A stretch of 64,000 nucleotides of DNA. Origin: Bombardia bombarda. Its lineage: Eukaryota > Ascomycota > Sordariomycetes > Sordariales > Lasiosphaeriaceae. The translations under genes and the position numbers were made by a program. A model generated the notes under the pieces. That model searched no databases and was not told the DNA's origin. It saw only the letters and a program-made list of their open reading frames with translations. Positions 1 to 13,200 of the stretch are shown piece after piece (within the stretch, counting starts at the first letter, position 1; the number at the start of each line of letters is the position of its first letter). The stretch covers positions 301,623 to 365,622 of the forward strand of contig JAULSR010000012.1 in the NCBI GenBank assembly GCA_030512295.1. The letters run 5' to 3'.

Positions 1-203
1 CATTGACAAGCAACAACAAACCGACAACAAGCTCCAAAACGACGACTGTTCAAGAATAGAAGAGAAAGGGGAAACAAGGGTTAAGGCGTGGACGGCTACA
101 AGAATGGTTTCTTCAAACCTGCCCCAGCAAAGAAAGACAAAGGTTTGGTTCATGACGAAATATCCAGACGAGCAAGGGAAGGGAGGCATATGGAGATATC
201 AAC

Positions 204-1792
204 CTAAGCACCAACCAGGCCAACAGAACATCTCTCCTCTTCCAACCTCCTCACCATCTCCCTCTCCCTCGGACTCCTGGGATTGGCATCAATGCCCAAA
301 ATGGCACTGATCCTCGTCTTGTCCGGCTTGCCTTGGCCGCCGTACATGTGATCATCCGGGCTGCCGACCGGCGTGATTGGCGTCTGCGCCGCTACGCCCA
401 GGTTGGAAGCACCGCCACCGCCAGCACTGGTATTCGTCGCGTTGCCTCTCCAAGCCTGCTCTAGCACAACTGGGTTTGCGCCTCCGCCGTAGTCGGCTGC
501 GACTGCGGCCCAAAAAGATGCCCGATGGGCGTTGTAGACGGCATTGAGCCTGCCCATGTCGACCGGGTGGTTCGAGGTGAAGGAGTACGCCGGCAGTCCG
601 GCAGAGGACGGTGGAGGTGGAAGTGCCGAGCAGTCGAGGCGGAGAGGACCAGGCAGGTGTTGTGGGTGGGCGCCGTTTGACGTATGCGCCGAATGAGGCG
701 GCCCGGCGCTGGTAGGCGTCGAGACCCCGCGGAAGCCAGAAGGGGGCATCAGGGGGGCGCTGTGGGGGTGCATTTCACTGAGGGGGGTTGGGTAACCGCG
801 AGATACTGTTGGAGATGAGATGCTATTCACATTATTGCCACCCATCGTAGCCAACGCCAGAGTCATCGAGGCTGGCTTTGGCAAAATTGTTGGCAGCCTT
901 GGAGACGTGTTGGTCGAACCAGCCGCCGACATGATGCTGGGGAGCTGGATGCTGTTGGGGGTTGTCGTGTCATACGATCCAGCAGACCCGGGAGGTGAGA
1001 CCGAACGACTGGGTGTGGGGTCGTGCTCGTGAATTGGTGAGGGGATGGAAGCTTGAAGGGTCGGCGAGTGAGCGCCAATCGAAGAGCCTGACGAGACTGA
1101 AGTCGTGCGTTTGCGGCGGTTGCTGCCATGGCTGAGTTGGTGGTAGTGTAGTCGGCAGGCAAGCTCCGTCTTTTTCAGGTGTGCCGCAATGTGCTTATAA
1201 GGCATCTTCTGGAGGCGAGTCTGAAGAAGGTAGGCTTCCTGCAAAGCAATAGGTTAGGAATCATACGCTCTTCCCCAGCCCCGTGTTCATAGCATTGTAA
1301 ACCGACCGCGCGCGCGCGCGCAACACCCAATACACAGTACATACCTCGTCGTCGCTCCATGCTCGTCCACCACCGGTTGAAGTGACCTTCCGGTTCTTCG
1401 AGATACCATAGTCATGGCGGTCCATGGCATCTGAGGTTGGTGTGTAGCTGACGGGAGGCGCCGTCATCTGCATGGTGGGAGACATTGAAATCCAATTTCC
1501 AGGCGTCGCTCGTTCCCAACTATTAAGCTTTCTCAAAGGGTTCGTCTGGTCGAGCTGTCGCACCAGGCGGTATGTCCCAAGAAGTGAAGATCGTTCAACG
1601 ATGATGTTCCTATTAAAGAAAAAGGAATAAGGAATAAGAATAAGCAGAACTAGCTGCTGGAAGAATCGAAGTCGTTTCGTATCGGTAAAGGACCGTGCAA
1701 GACGTCGGATACTCGTGGGGTTGATCTCCTTGACAGTGAATGGCCCGTGTATGAGTCGTCTGAAGTATCGGTCGGACGGGGGCAGCGAGCAT
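204..1792 (-). CDS. Myb/SANT-like DNA-binding protein, Ser/Pro-rich
   Basis: Proposed exons on the minus strand are 1792-1713, 1609-1345 and 1238-204 (459 aa). The intron at 1344-1239 is well supported (GTATGT donor, TTTGCAG acceptor). Splicing it joins RAWSDDE to EAYLLQTRLQKM and rebuilds one Myb/SANT-like helix set at about residues 109-153 (RAWSDDEE...PYKHIAAHLKKTELACRLHYHQLSHG). The upstream acceptor at 1610 follows a long pyrimidine tract and is convincing. The first exon, beginning MLAAPVRP, is only the best phase-compatible choice and its GTATCC donor is weak; translation could instead start at MSPTMQM inside exon 2. The rest is a low-complexity Ser/Pro/Thr/Gly region ending at TAG 206-204. 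Its role is inferred to be a nuclear transcription or chromatin regulator; no target is predictable. The intron contains a CG dinucleotide run. Confidence 0.75.
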
Positions 1793-2361
1793 TCGTGTTG
1801 GAAGGAGGGCGAGTAGTATGTCGTCGAAAAGTAGATCTAGAGACACGAAGCCGAGTCGGAAAGTGTTTACAAAATTTTCGGTACAAAATTGGTTTCAAAG
1901 GAAGTGAAGTATAATAAACCAGATTATACCGTGAACAAGGGCCAAGTTTCTCCTCGAGTGAAAAACGAATGTAAACAGCCAAGCTAGTTGGTCAAAGTAA
2001 AAGAGTGACAACGTTCAGCTGCGAGAAGAGAAGAAAGAAAGGGACACACACGCAACAGCGTTGGTGATGATGATGCAGATATCCACAAGTGAGACCTTGG
2101 TAGGAAAGAATAAACAAGAGAAAGAGACGGCAGGCTGTGGAGGGGGAGGGCCAGGATATAATGCCAGCTATTGCTGCATGATGTTCGGGCAGAGGGCCAT
2201 CCATCCAGACACAGACAGACCGGGGGGGTTACGAAGTAGGGACGTCGTAACCTCCTAGCCCTGTTACAGACCTCTGTGGGGACCCTACCCTGAGGGGCCC
2301 GGAATGGTGGGCTGGCAGGGCGGCGGCAGACCATGGCAGGGCGGATGCCAAGATGAGCAAG

Positions 2362-2591
2362 CCCCCCCCCCCCCCCATCAGTCGAGGCCAGTACTACTTG
2401 GTACGCAGCAAATAACACTCAACTGGGCACGAAGCTTTCAAGCAAGCAAGCAAGCAAGCTGATGCCCTGGTGAAAAGAAAAAGAAGCATAATGCCAGGCG
2501 GATCCGCAGGTACTCACTCGACGGACATATTTCGCTAGGCAAGGTGGCAGCCAAGGTAGAATCGTGGATCGGGAAAGGGGGGGGGGGGGGG
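2362..2591. repeat. paired homopolymers C15 and G15
   Basis: A run of 15 C at 2362-2376 is followed about 200 bp later by a run of 15 G at 2577-2591, so the two can pair as an inverted repeat. They lie upstream of the minus-strand Myb-like gene. No function is implied. Confidence 0.9.
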
Positions 2592-5500
2592 AGACACAAC
2601 CGCAATCCCGTCCCAACTCGCCAACCAGACAGACCCAGACAGACGTCTTCTAGTCTAGTCTAGCGTAGTGTGCAGATTTGCATCTGGAGTTTGGGGGAGA
2701 ATGGACGTGCGCGCCGTTGAATGGGGTGAAGGCCGCCTTGAGACCCTTGTCAGCACCCGGGACCGAGGTGCCTGGTTGAGCACGACTCTGGACGACAGGT
2801 CTGGGACAAATCATGCATCACAGATGAGGAGAGGAGGCACGAGGAGTGCAAGTGTAGGATTTGTCGAAACTGACCACCCACATCAAGACAACGAGATGTT
2901 TTTTTTTCTTGCACCGCACCGGTACTGGCTGGCCGGCTGGCTCCACCCCTTCTCCCTCGCCGACCATGCCATCACAAGACTCGTCGTTTCTGCATGGGGA
3001 GAAGACTTGTTGCATCACGAAGCGCTGACTCGGGAGATGGAGGGACAGGCAGGCCAAGACGGCTGCAGTGGTTCAAACATCGAAGCCAGGATGAACTGGC
3101 CAGGTATTTGTCGACTTGCCGTTCGTTTCCCGAGAGGCCGAGCTCTGGGGTCGTTTCTTGTTCAGCCCAGCAGAGGGAGAGGGAGAGACTTGTGAGATAC
3201 GCGCCTGTCGGTTGTCACTTCCTTGTCAGTCAGCAAATGAATGGGCGTCGGGCCGGCATGCGAATTGTTTGATGGCGGTACTGTACCTCATCTGCCGAGT
3301 TGCATCGAGGTAGCTGGCAGGTAGTAAGGTAAGGTAGGTATGAGGGAATGGGGAAAATGGGGAATGTGGAATGGGGGAAAAAAGGGAAGGAAGGTCTGTG
3401 TCTGCGTCTGTGTCTGTCTGACGTTTGACGCCGTGTCTTTGCTGGTCGTTCTTGCCCCGAGTGTCACAAAAGAACCCTGGTGCCTGCAGCTGTTCCATGA
3501 TTGGCCACAGCCCCTTGGGTCTGAGGCTCTCTTGCAGGGATGTGGATGGCCCTGGCCCCATGCTTCTTTCCCTCCACAGTCCAGGTACACAATCCACATG
3601 CGACGGCGAGTCGCTCAGAATCCTCATCCGTCCGTTTGGTTTGACATGTCGGGTGCTTGAAACATGAGAGTGTTTCTACCCAATTGTCGAGACTGGCAAG
3701 CCTCCAGGGCTTTCTTTGCCTTGCGGTTGTCACTTGTCAAGCATGGAAAGGAACCTTGCTTCGTTCGCATCACGATTCGCACCCACCTGGAATCTTTCTT
3801 GAAGGCATCCATTGTTACTCGGCAGATACGATGGCGCCAGTGCAGTGCGGCGTATGGACGAGAACACTCTCGGTCGCAAAAGTTGTCTGCGGCTGCAGGG
3901 CAATGTCATCAAACCCCCAAGATCTAGGCTTCAGGTTAGGCAGTGGTGACCTGAGGTCAGACCTAGGTGTTGCCCGTGAAGACACGAGAACAGGCTCCCT
4001 TAATGCAAGCGTGCTATTGCATGGTGTTCCAGGGGCATGTGCCAGCCAGGCCCCTGTCGCAGGGTTCCGATCGCTTCCGGCCCTGGGCTGAGAATCCTTA
4101 AAACTCGCTAACGGCTGGTGCAATCTCAGCTCTGTGTCAGGCCTTGCCGCATTCGGCTACCCCAGTGGAACCCCACCAGAAGACTCGAGAGCGGGGAGAG
4201 GACTTGAGGAGGGGCACCTACCTACCTAGGCTTCAACAAGCCAGAGATTCACGGGCCAGCGCGACTGCGAATCTTCACCGTCCAAGCCAGAACGGGCGAC
4301 GGCAGCAACGAAACATCCATCGAAACATGCCCGAATACAGACCCCACCGAGACACGGGAGACATGGGGTGGTGGTGGGGTTACTGCAGTCCATTGCCCGC
4401 CCAAGGATTAGTTCTAGTGTACACTCTAGGTACAGAGATGATTGAGGGTGGACGCGTACAAGAGCGCCAGAACCTTAATATCGGGCCATTCACTTGAAGA
4501 TGCCCGACCTATCTTAAAAATTGTACGCTATTCACCACCCCACGCCCACGCCCACGCCCACGCCCACGCCTCGTCTGATGCCCCCAGAATAACGGCCTGG
4601 AAAACATCCAAGGTCAAACATGATGGACACAGAAAAAGACGGGACGACGGGATCGCGAGTCCAGGAAGCGGAAGCGGTCGCTTCTGGGTAAATGGCCAAA
4701 CAGTGATAATCAGAAACATCCATTGTCGTCATCTGTCGGCGTCGTCGCTATCGTCTCGTCTCGAGTTGTCTCTATCTGTTGCTCACACGAGACACGCAAA
4801 CTTGTGGTTTCGACAACTGTTTGGCTTTGTTTAGCTCGCCGACCCCTCATTGACTCGTCAGGACTGGAACCACTCATCTTCAGTCGCAGCGCCCGTCGAA
4901 TGCAGAAAAGGCCCCCCATATTGCCATGGATGTTAGACCTCCTGTCAACATTATTGTTAATGCGTGCGTCCAGGCCGGTTAAGGAGGCCCACTGGGCGGG
5001 TAGGTAGAAACAACGACAGCCTTTGTTTGATGACTCGGAGGACACCAGCAAAGAAATAAAATAAACAGCAAAATTAACACAAGCCAGCGTTGCATGCGGC
5101 TCCCTGCGTCACGCGGCTAGCCTATCCAGCTTCCAGATCCTTGGGTTTCTTGTCTCATATAGCCGCCCGCCAATTGCGTGACCATGTCCACGGCCATGAG
5201 GCGGCCGCGCAGAAACCATGATACCGAGCTGCATCTGAACGTTAATTGTTTTTTTGTTTTCCTCTTGAAAACAGGATATGTTGTGAAAATTAGGGGAAAT
5301 CTTCGCCTCGACAATGCCAGGTTTTCCATGACAAGTTTTGTGATCCAAGGTCGATCCTCCTATACCGGGCCAGGACAAGAAATCACGACCTGGGTGGTTA
5401 ATAATTATGTAGTTAAATAGGCTGTGCCGCTTTGAAGAGTACCAGCAGCAGCAAGAAGGTATGGTGAGTTTGGGGAATCAACATGGCAGGACCTTTATGC

Positions 5501-8500
5501 CGCGGGTAATCTCCCCCCTTTCCTAACGCAGACTGAACTTCCCAGCGGTTGAAGGTGTTGTGTACTTGTCTGGGTAGGTACATCGCTTGTTGACGTAGGA
5601 AACCTATAATGAGTGATAAAAGGTCTGAACACGCCCAGAAAATTGCGACTAATCGAGCTATCATTCTCGACAACTCGAGCAGACTACCTTGATAGAACTG
5701 GTAGCACTACAGGACTGCGCTACACTAGAGCATGGCATGGGTTGCACAAATAGCGTGCTACATTCCACCATACGTAATTTGCCATCTCTAAATGAGATAG
5801 AGTGAAGTGAGTAGGGGGGTATCAGGCAGGTGCTCATCCCCTTTGTGGCCTTCTAATTGTCCTCAAGGTGTCTTGACCTACTACAGTACGTCATCCGGCA
5901 TACAATGGGAGCAAATGTCTGCTCCTTATGTTATTTGTCTGCAACCTTGACTGTAATAGTCTACGTCTACATGGTTCCCGAACGCTCTTGCTTGCAAACC
6001 GTGTGCTATACAAAAACTGACCCAAACTACTCAAATTTGGTATGCAAGCTTTGCTGTCATAATACACTCATAAAAGCTCCACTGCTTTGGACCACGCAAG
6101 GACCTTGGTAGTAGGTCTCGTATTGCATCACAGAGTAACACAATTCTTCTCAAATCTCGGTCAAATGACAAGCTAACCCCAGGGCGCCTCTCTCTACCGC
6201 TGCAACCTTCGTGGTTACCGCCTCAGCGCACTTACTTACCCCATTCAGTCCATCACATCACACATACACCCACACGCATGTACATGTCAGAGCTACTGAC
6301 TGCCCGTGTAGCCATCTCAAACCTAGGCTTGCATTCTTGTGAGCTCTGCGGCGAGCGATCGGACCTGAACTAAACCTGCCGCGTCCCGTTACCTGTTGCC
6401 GGGATCCGAAAGGAAATGGGACTTGCCCTTGCTCTCGTGTTGGCCTTGCGCCTACCTACATATCATGTACACACGGAGCCTACTGCAACGCCAGATACGC
6501 AAGCCAACGCGGACAGTCACACAATACAGGAAAACCCAAATCTTGAGGATACGTGGAGACAAAGTACGGGAGGAAGTTAGTGCGTGGATAAGGCAGTTTT
6601 GCGCTTGCATGTCTGTGATGCATGTCCTCCTATTTTCACCGAGCACTGGAAATAATTTATAGAAGATATCTCTTTAATTTAAGTGTATTGCGCTAGAAAG
6701 TTGTGTCCAAGTCGTGCCAAAGGTAAGGTACATTATTCACCAAGGCATAGTAATCGGGGACCGCGACCTGACCGGCCATCGGCCCTAGAACCTTTCTCGA
6801 AGGTAAGAGAAGCAAAGGGAGAATGTGTTGCGTGGGTGAATCTGGTGATCATGGGGAAAACAAAAGCATGAATAACGATTGCATGAATGAACAACAATTT
6901 TGCATAAAGGAGCAACCATCGGACTTCTAGCACATGAGCAGAATGTTAAATCATTCATTCCCATGATGCAGGATCACTGGCCGAACTGGGAGGTATGTTG
7001 ATGATGGATAGGTAGTCAGCTGTCTGGAAACTGGACTTGACCCGAAACCAAGTCCAAGGACCAAATGTAGGGTAAGGTAATCTGAGCCTTCCAAGGTGCC
7101 GTGGGAACCTGAGATACGAAAGTCGGAGAGTGATGATTACGTACAGTAGGTACGGCAGTACGGTAGTAGTGTGATGTACACTCCCTTACCTAAGGTATGT
7201 ATGCTCTCTAGGGTAACTGTTATGGGCCAGAGAAGGGCCCGTGATCCTGGCAAACCAGGATCTAGGACCTGGATCAGACAAGGGGGAGAAAGGCGGGGGT
7301 GCATTTGCCTATGGACGGAACGATAAGCGAGCCCCACAACTGCAGAGCCGCCATGCTCAAACAAGTGCCATCACTTGGAACTGACACGGGCTGGAACCCG
7401 CACTGTTTCAGTGGCTCACTACTTCGTACGTAGTACGGCGCGCGGACCTGGACTCCCATCGACAGGCTGACTTGACTGGAGGGAGGAGGAGGAGGAGTCG
7501 AGGCCTGATTGAATTAAACAGTAAGGAAAGATGAAAAACGAGAAGCACACTAAGCAATGCCGGCTGGCTTGGACAGGACGTATAACACCTAGAGCTCTCA
7601 CTGTGCAGCAGCAGATATCGTCTTCGGCACTGTCTGGGCATGGCTTGGTAAGGCGTATTCCAACTAGCCGAGAAAAGAGGCTGCCTACGCCACTTGGGAA
7701 CTGCCTGCTCTCAGAACCTCTTGTTTCTGATCTTGTTGAGACGACAATGCTCCGCAGAGAGCCGACCAAGACGACGGGGCGCATTATCGTCCAAAGTCCG
7801 TAGCACAATGCAAAGCAGAACAGTCCAAAAGTCAAAGCAGTCAAGCCAGGGTCTTTGCTGAGGATGTGCTGTCTAGTTTCGGTGGTCAGCACATCAACCA
7901 GCAGCGGATGTTTCTCAACAAGCCGGCTTGAGCTTTGATCTGCTCGGCCTCGCCGAGTGAGTCTGCGGTTGTCACCCCGTTCGTGGCGCTTCTTGTTTTT
8001 GCAATGGGACGAATTGGTGAACCAACGGGCCTTGGGCCATGTCTTCGCGTACATGATGGTAGGAGTTCAACGGCTGGAACTGTGACTGACTTGAGCCGCA
8101 CGGCAGTCGAAAATATGGACCCTCCTTGCGGTTAGGGACATGGACACCGCAGGGCTATTCCACCTCCCTTCATCGGCTTCTTGCCAGCTGGGGAAGATTG
8201 TGCGCAATCCCTTCCCGGGCTGCCGAAAACCATCAGGGTAGTTGAGTGACGCCACCTGAAAAGACTGTGTCCAATTGGACCCAGCATGATGGGCAAGACC
8301 ATAGCACATGCTCTTTAATTGCATGGTCTGGTGCAAATTGCCGGCATTCTCCATGGCAGGCTGTCGGGTCGGAAGACAACCGATTCGAGCTAGATGACCG
8401 GTGAGATGGGGCCCTTGGGTAGGCATGATGACGATTTTCCATCGGTGAGAAGATGTCGTCGTCTTTGGGACGAACGTAAACGTCAAAGTTTGCCTGCTAC

Positions 8501-10800
8501 CGTGGCGGCTTGGCATCAACGGCTTCAAGGCCAAGGAACGGCATCTTCAAACCCGGTAAAGGGATGTCTTGAACATCAGCATCGAGATGTCTAGGTCGCC
8601 TGTTTGGGACGGGTGCAGACACATCTGTTTCGATCTCCTCGTATATCGGTCTATTGACTTGCCGACAAAGGGGGTTGCAGGTGCAATAGTGACAAACGGG
8701 CGTGATGGCGCCAGTGTTTGTGCCTTGGTTGCTTTTGCGCAATCCGTGCGAATGCACGTGCTTTGATGTCTTGTTTCGGGATCCTGCAGCGACATGGTCA
8801 GCGACGAGATGGATGAGATGGATGAGATGGAAAATGTCCTTGTCTGCTAGGGCTTTCCGACTCGGAGTGTGGGGAACTGAGCACAAGTACCGATACTTGG
8901 CTACCTCACCTTTTCTTGGGGATGGGACGACAAAGAAAGAGAAGGTGGAGTGGATTTGATCTGCAGCATTTTAGCCTGTCCTGACTCTTGAATTGAAGCA
9001 TTCATTGCCCAAGCCCAAGCCCAAGCCCACCGCTCATTCTCGGGTCGCTATGGCCACCCGATGGATGAGCTTGTCGTCTATGTACTGTGGTCGCTGCTTG
9101 GTTGAGCGAGAGTGATGGGAAATGCGATACAAAGTAACAAAAAGGTACTTGGCTGCTGCCCAGCACCGGCACCCACATGCAAGTACGGATAGATGGAGGT
9201 GAGGGAGGATGGATGGACTGGGAGCTGTTTGCTGCTCAATCCAGATCTTACCACATAACGCGGTGAAAGTGGCCCCGCTGCTGATAACGATAAGACATGT
9301 ACGGTAGGTACCTTCCATTTGTACTTGTCATGACATGATGACGGGCGGCGCCTGCTTACCTCATTACACACCTCCTCACCAGCTTCAAGTTCCAGATTGA
9401 CAGCTGAAGTTCCAGGTTCTCGCGAGACTCTGACTCCTTCGCGCTGTCTTGCACTGGATCCAAAGTGCCAAGCTTCCACTGCTGGCTGGTCGGCCACTTC
9501 TGCGACCATGATACTATCAATCCCCTCCTTGCCGTCTCCTTATCATTAAGGTATGCACATGCAGTCAAATCATCGATGATGGTAATACCAGAGAGAGAGA
9601 GAGAGAGGGAGAGAGAGAGGTGCCATGGTCTGTGCTTCTGTTGCGCTGGAGGTGGAGACTGGAGACTAGTACTAGGTGGGGATGGAGAAGCAGGTGGCTG
9701 GTACCGTACTCACAGACCCGGGAGGTACCCTGCGAATAGCCCAACAGGGTACTTCGGGCTTTGTACCTTTCCAATTCGATTGGAAGCAGAGACGGTACTG
9801 TGTACCTACCTCCAACTTCGATCTTCGGCTGATTATCACCATCCATACCTTAGGATTCCATTGCCCTCCATTGCTTGCTAGGTACCTGAGTCACCTTAGT
9901 TAGTACTTGCCAGAAGAGGTCTGCAATCCAGCTCGAAGCACCATATGTAGAGATTCAGAAAGCGGTCAATACATCATTTTCGAATTTGATTGATGCGCTG
10001 CTCAGCCTGCATCTTCGTAAGCTGCTGTTTTGGGCTTCGCCGCCAAAAGCAAAAGCGGACAGGTTCAAAGTGAGACGGTACAAAAAATGGTACTTCCACA
10101 TGACCCCTCCGCCCACCTATCGATGCGCTTTCCTGTTTCCAATTCCCGCTCCCGTCATCCCTCCCCAGCAGGCAGGCAAGCAGGCAGGCAGGCAGCGGCG
10201 CTCCAGCGACTAAGGAATCCGTGGCTGGGCGCCATCTGTCGACCCAAGCCAAGTCCAAACATCGACCTCTCATTACTTATCAGCGTAGTCACCCAGGAAC
10301 TTGGAAGTCACTTCCATCAAAAGTACCTTACCTTTCTATCCCTAACTTCAGCTTCCATCCCAGCTCCGCGCCGCCAATCCATCAAGATGTGCTGCTCGAT
10401 TCCCGGATCGGCACTCGATTGTTGACCCTACCTTTTCTTTTCGTATCTGCGACCCTGCATCCATCACGCGTCGGACGCGACGTGCCGGGACCAGGATCTA
10501 ACCTTAGAGGCTTTTTTTTTCTTGTGTCACGCGAAGGACGCGCATCGCCATCAGCTTAGCAAAGACGTCTCTCTACTACCTACAATCAGCGCCCCCCGGG
10601 CCGCATCGTTGTATGGACGAGTACCCGTAGCGCCATCCAATCTTCCAAGACCCGCTAGCTCCTCACGGGAGGGACACGCTGATAACTTCAGTAAGCCAGC
10701 TTTATTACACAGTAGTGACAGGTCTGGGCAGCCAAGCAAGCTGGGCGTGACGGCGAGTCTATGAAATTGCGCGAGGTTGTGGCTGTACCAGCAGCATCGT

Positions 10801-10801
10801 T

Positions 10802-10845
<44 letters not shown>
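10801..10845. repeat. CAT/ATC trinucleotide microsatellite
   Basis: About 14 uninterrupted copies of a CAT/ATC trinucleotide, followed by imperfect copies up to about 10,880. The tract lies in non-coding DNA about 1.7 kb upstream of the double-Myb gene start. Reading it as His- or Asp-rich peptide is an artefact of the repeat. Confidence 0.9.
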
Positions 10846-10847
<2 letters not shown>

Positions 10848-11632
10848 TCATCAAAATCATCCAGATCATTATCAAGATTGGCCTTCAGCAAAAGTAAAAA
10901 CAGGCAGCAGAAGCAGAAAGCTCCCGTGTGAACTTCGGCAAAAAAAAAAAAGCTACCTCAGAACTGGACCAAGAGGAAGAGTCACAACGCCAGCAGCCAC
11001 CGGCAGCCAGTAACTTAGGTTCCATTAGCTCAGTGCAGACCGACGGGAGTAGCTTCCAGGTTTATTCGTACTGCATGTACGTACCTAAGGTACTACCAAC
11101 CTTATTACACACATAATTTGTACACCGCACGCGCCACCGTCCCCGCCATCCCTTCCTTCCCAGGTTCCTTCCATTGCTTGTCAGAGCAGCTGGTCTCTTG
11201 TCTCTTGTCGCCTGTCGCACGCCATTCAATTTACCTCGACAGTCCGCCAGCCAGCACCAACGGGCCGTGAAGCGAGATTCTTGGGGACTTGTGTGTGGAT
11301 CACCGCCTTTTTCCCTTCTGAAAGTCCCCGCTTCAGCCAAAAAAGAAAGCTTGCACTCTCACAAATACAACTTGAACCGATCCACCCCAAAGCCGACTCA
11401 CGCGCTCGTAACCTTCTCTCCACCCCCCAATCCCAAGTCCCAAGTCCCAACCCCCCAGCCCCTCCCCAAAGGTTTCTATCCCGTCGAGGTACTTCTGCCT
11501 GCTGGCCTTGAAGTGCTTCCCAAGCTCGTCGCACGTTGGTCACTCCGGAGTACTTTTCAACAACAACAACCCCAATCCACAATTACCGCCGTTTGGGATT
11601 TTATGCACCTCTGGACCTGATACCACTTGCCC

Positions 11633-12497
11633 GTAAGTACGCCTATTTCTTTTTCGCACTCTAACTGCGCGCCCTCAATTGCCACGCTCTGCTGTGCCGA
11701 CCATGGCCTCTTTTTTTTCTTCTGTTATTTTGGACATGGTTAAACGCGATTGATGCGATCCTGAACGCTTGTTACTGCTGGCAGAGGTGAGGTGCAGCGA
11801 ACCAGGGTCCAGAAGAGACAGACAGGGCATGGAGACGGTCACCTAGAGCTGCGTTGCGCTGGTGCGCTGCGTCGACGTTGAGAGTTTGCCTGACCCAAGG
11901 CAGGCGCGCCTCCAAATTGCCCTCGCATTTGCGTGCTGGGTGCAGCAGGTCTGCCAAGCCTGCTCGCCACGCAGATAATCATGACGCGGGACGCACGTAC
12001 CGCAGCGCAGCGCAGCACCAGACACCCCCCAGCCCGAGCAAAAAAAAAAAACAAAAAAAAACATTGAGACCAAAGAGAGAACGAGCCATCAGCAGCGGGC
12101 ACCAGCAGCAGCAGAGCAACAGCAGGAAATCCATTCACTGGAAGCACACAGCACCCGTTCCTCACCAGCGTCCAAGAACATTCCAGTGGTCATTTCCATC
12201 CCCCCGCTACTCATTCCATCATTGCTCATCACTATTGCACGCGATCCATTACCATCACCATCACAATTACTCATTTCTTCATTTGCTTTTTGCACACATT
12301 GCCTCATCAGACAATTGGTTTCTGCTGTCGCCGCTGTCTGCTGTCGCTGTTGCCCATCGGCCATCGCCAGCCGCCAGCGCCGTTTCGAGTCTTTTTGAGG
12401 GCCACCTATCTGCGTCTCGGCCACCCTCGACCCGTGCACCGCACCACTACCCCCCTGAACCTGGAATGTGTTGCTAATAATTTGGCGCATTCTCTAG
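11633..12497 (+). other. probable 5'UTR intron of the double-Myb gene
   Basis: A canonical GTAAGT donor at 11,633 follows a CT- and CAA-rich stretch typical of fungal leaders (11,380-11,630). A branch-like GCTAATAA and a CTCTAG acceptor end at 12,497, three bases before the proposed ATG at 12,501. This would be an 865-nt leader intron. It is inferred from splice signals only. Several short uORF-like frames inside it are not supported as genes. Confidence 0.45.
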
Positions 12498-12500
12498 ACC

Positions 12501-13168
12501 ATGCAGCAGTGGACGATAACTCCCGTACAGGAGTACATGTACCCAGGCTCCGCCAGCCACCCCAATGACGTCCAGTAGGTACCTCATTTCCTTGTACCTT
12601 TTCGTATCTGGCCTCGCTCGCCTCCAAGACACCAACCAGTCCGTCCACCATCTCATATGGTCGCGCCTGCACAAAGTCCCAATCCCCCCATTTATGTACC
12701 CCATGTACTCCTCCCTCCCTGGGCCTTGTCCTGCAAACATGGGAGCAGAGTAGAGAGTACAGTACCACCCGACCGCGACCACCACACACGAGCGAAAGCT
12801 GGAAAAACATCCAGGCCAAACATAACCCTCTTTTGTCCTGTCTTTTTCTTCTTTCCCGCTGCTGGCCCTCCCCCGACCCCCCCAGAGTCTGCTGCCCCGT
12901 CCTCCGTGCCCGCGTCGCCATCGCGTGGTCCAACCTGGTGCTTCGTGCCCAGGCCGTCCCCGTCGCCAGCTCCCCGTCGCCCATCTGTGATGAAGAAGCA
13001 GCGGACTGCAAACGACGTTCAGTCATGGCGTCCGCAGCAGACGCCGTCGATGCCGTCGCTGCAGCACCAACCACCGTTGCAGCAACAGCAGCAGCAGCCG
13101 CCGTCGCAGCCGCCCCAAAACGCCTTCGCTAACCATTCCGCCTGGTATAGTACAAACAATCATTATGC

Positions 13169-13200
<32 letters not shown>

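Larger units (their letters stand above)
1793..11100. other. gene-poor intergenic region
   Basis: No ORF here shows a recognisable domain, a plausible exon chain or fungal coding bias on both sides of intron signals. It holds low-complexity DNA: a 15-C run (2362-2376), a 15-G run (2577-2591), CAAG tetranucleotides near 2443, CCACGC hexamers near 4545, GA repeats near 9590 and CCAAGC hexamers near 9008. Many TACCT/AGGTA words occur (for example 4218, 7188, 9304, 9720 and 9880). The left 1-2 kb is presumably the promoter of the minus-strand Myb-like gene. Confidence 0.6.

Noticed and set aside
7419..8054. 211-codon minus-strand open frame
   Set aside because: Mixed hydrophobic and basic sequence without recognisable motif, splice partners or flanking support.
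10801..10890. Poly-His or poly-Asp peptide frames
   Set aside because: Products of the CAT/ATC microsatellite; no flanking coding sequence.
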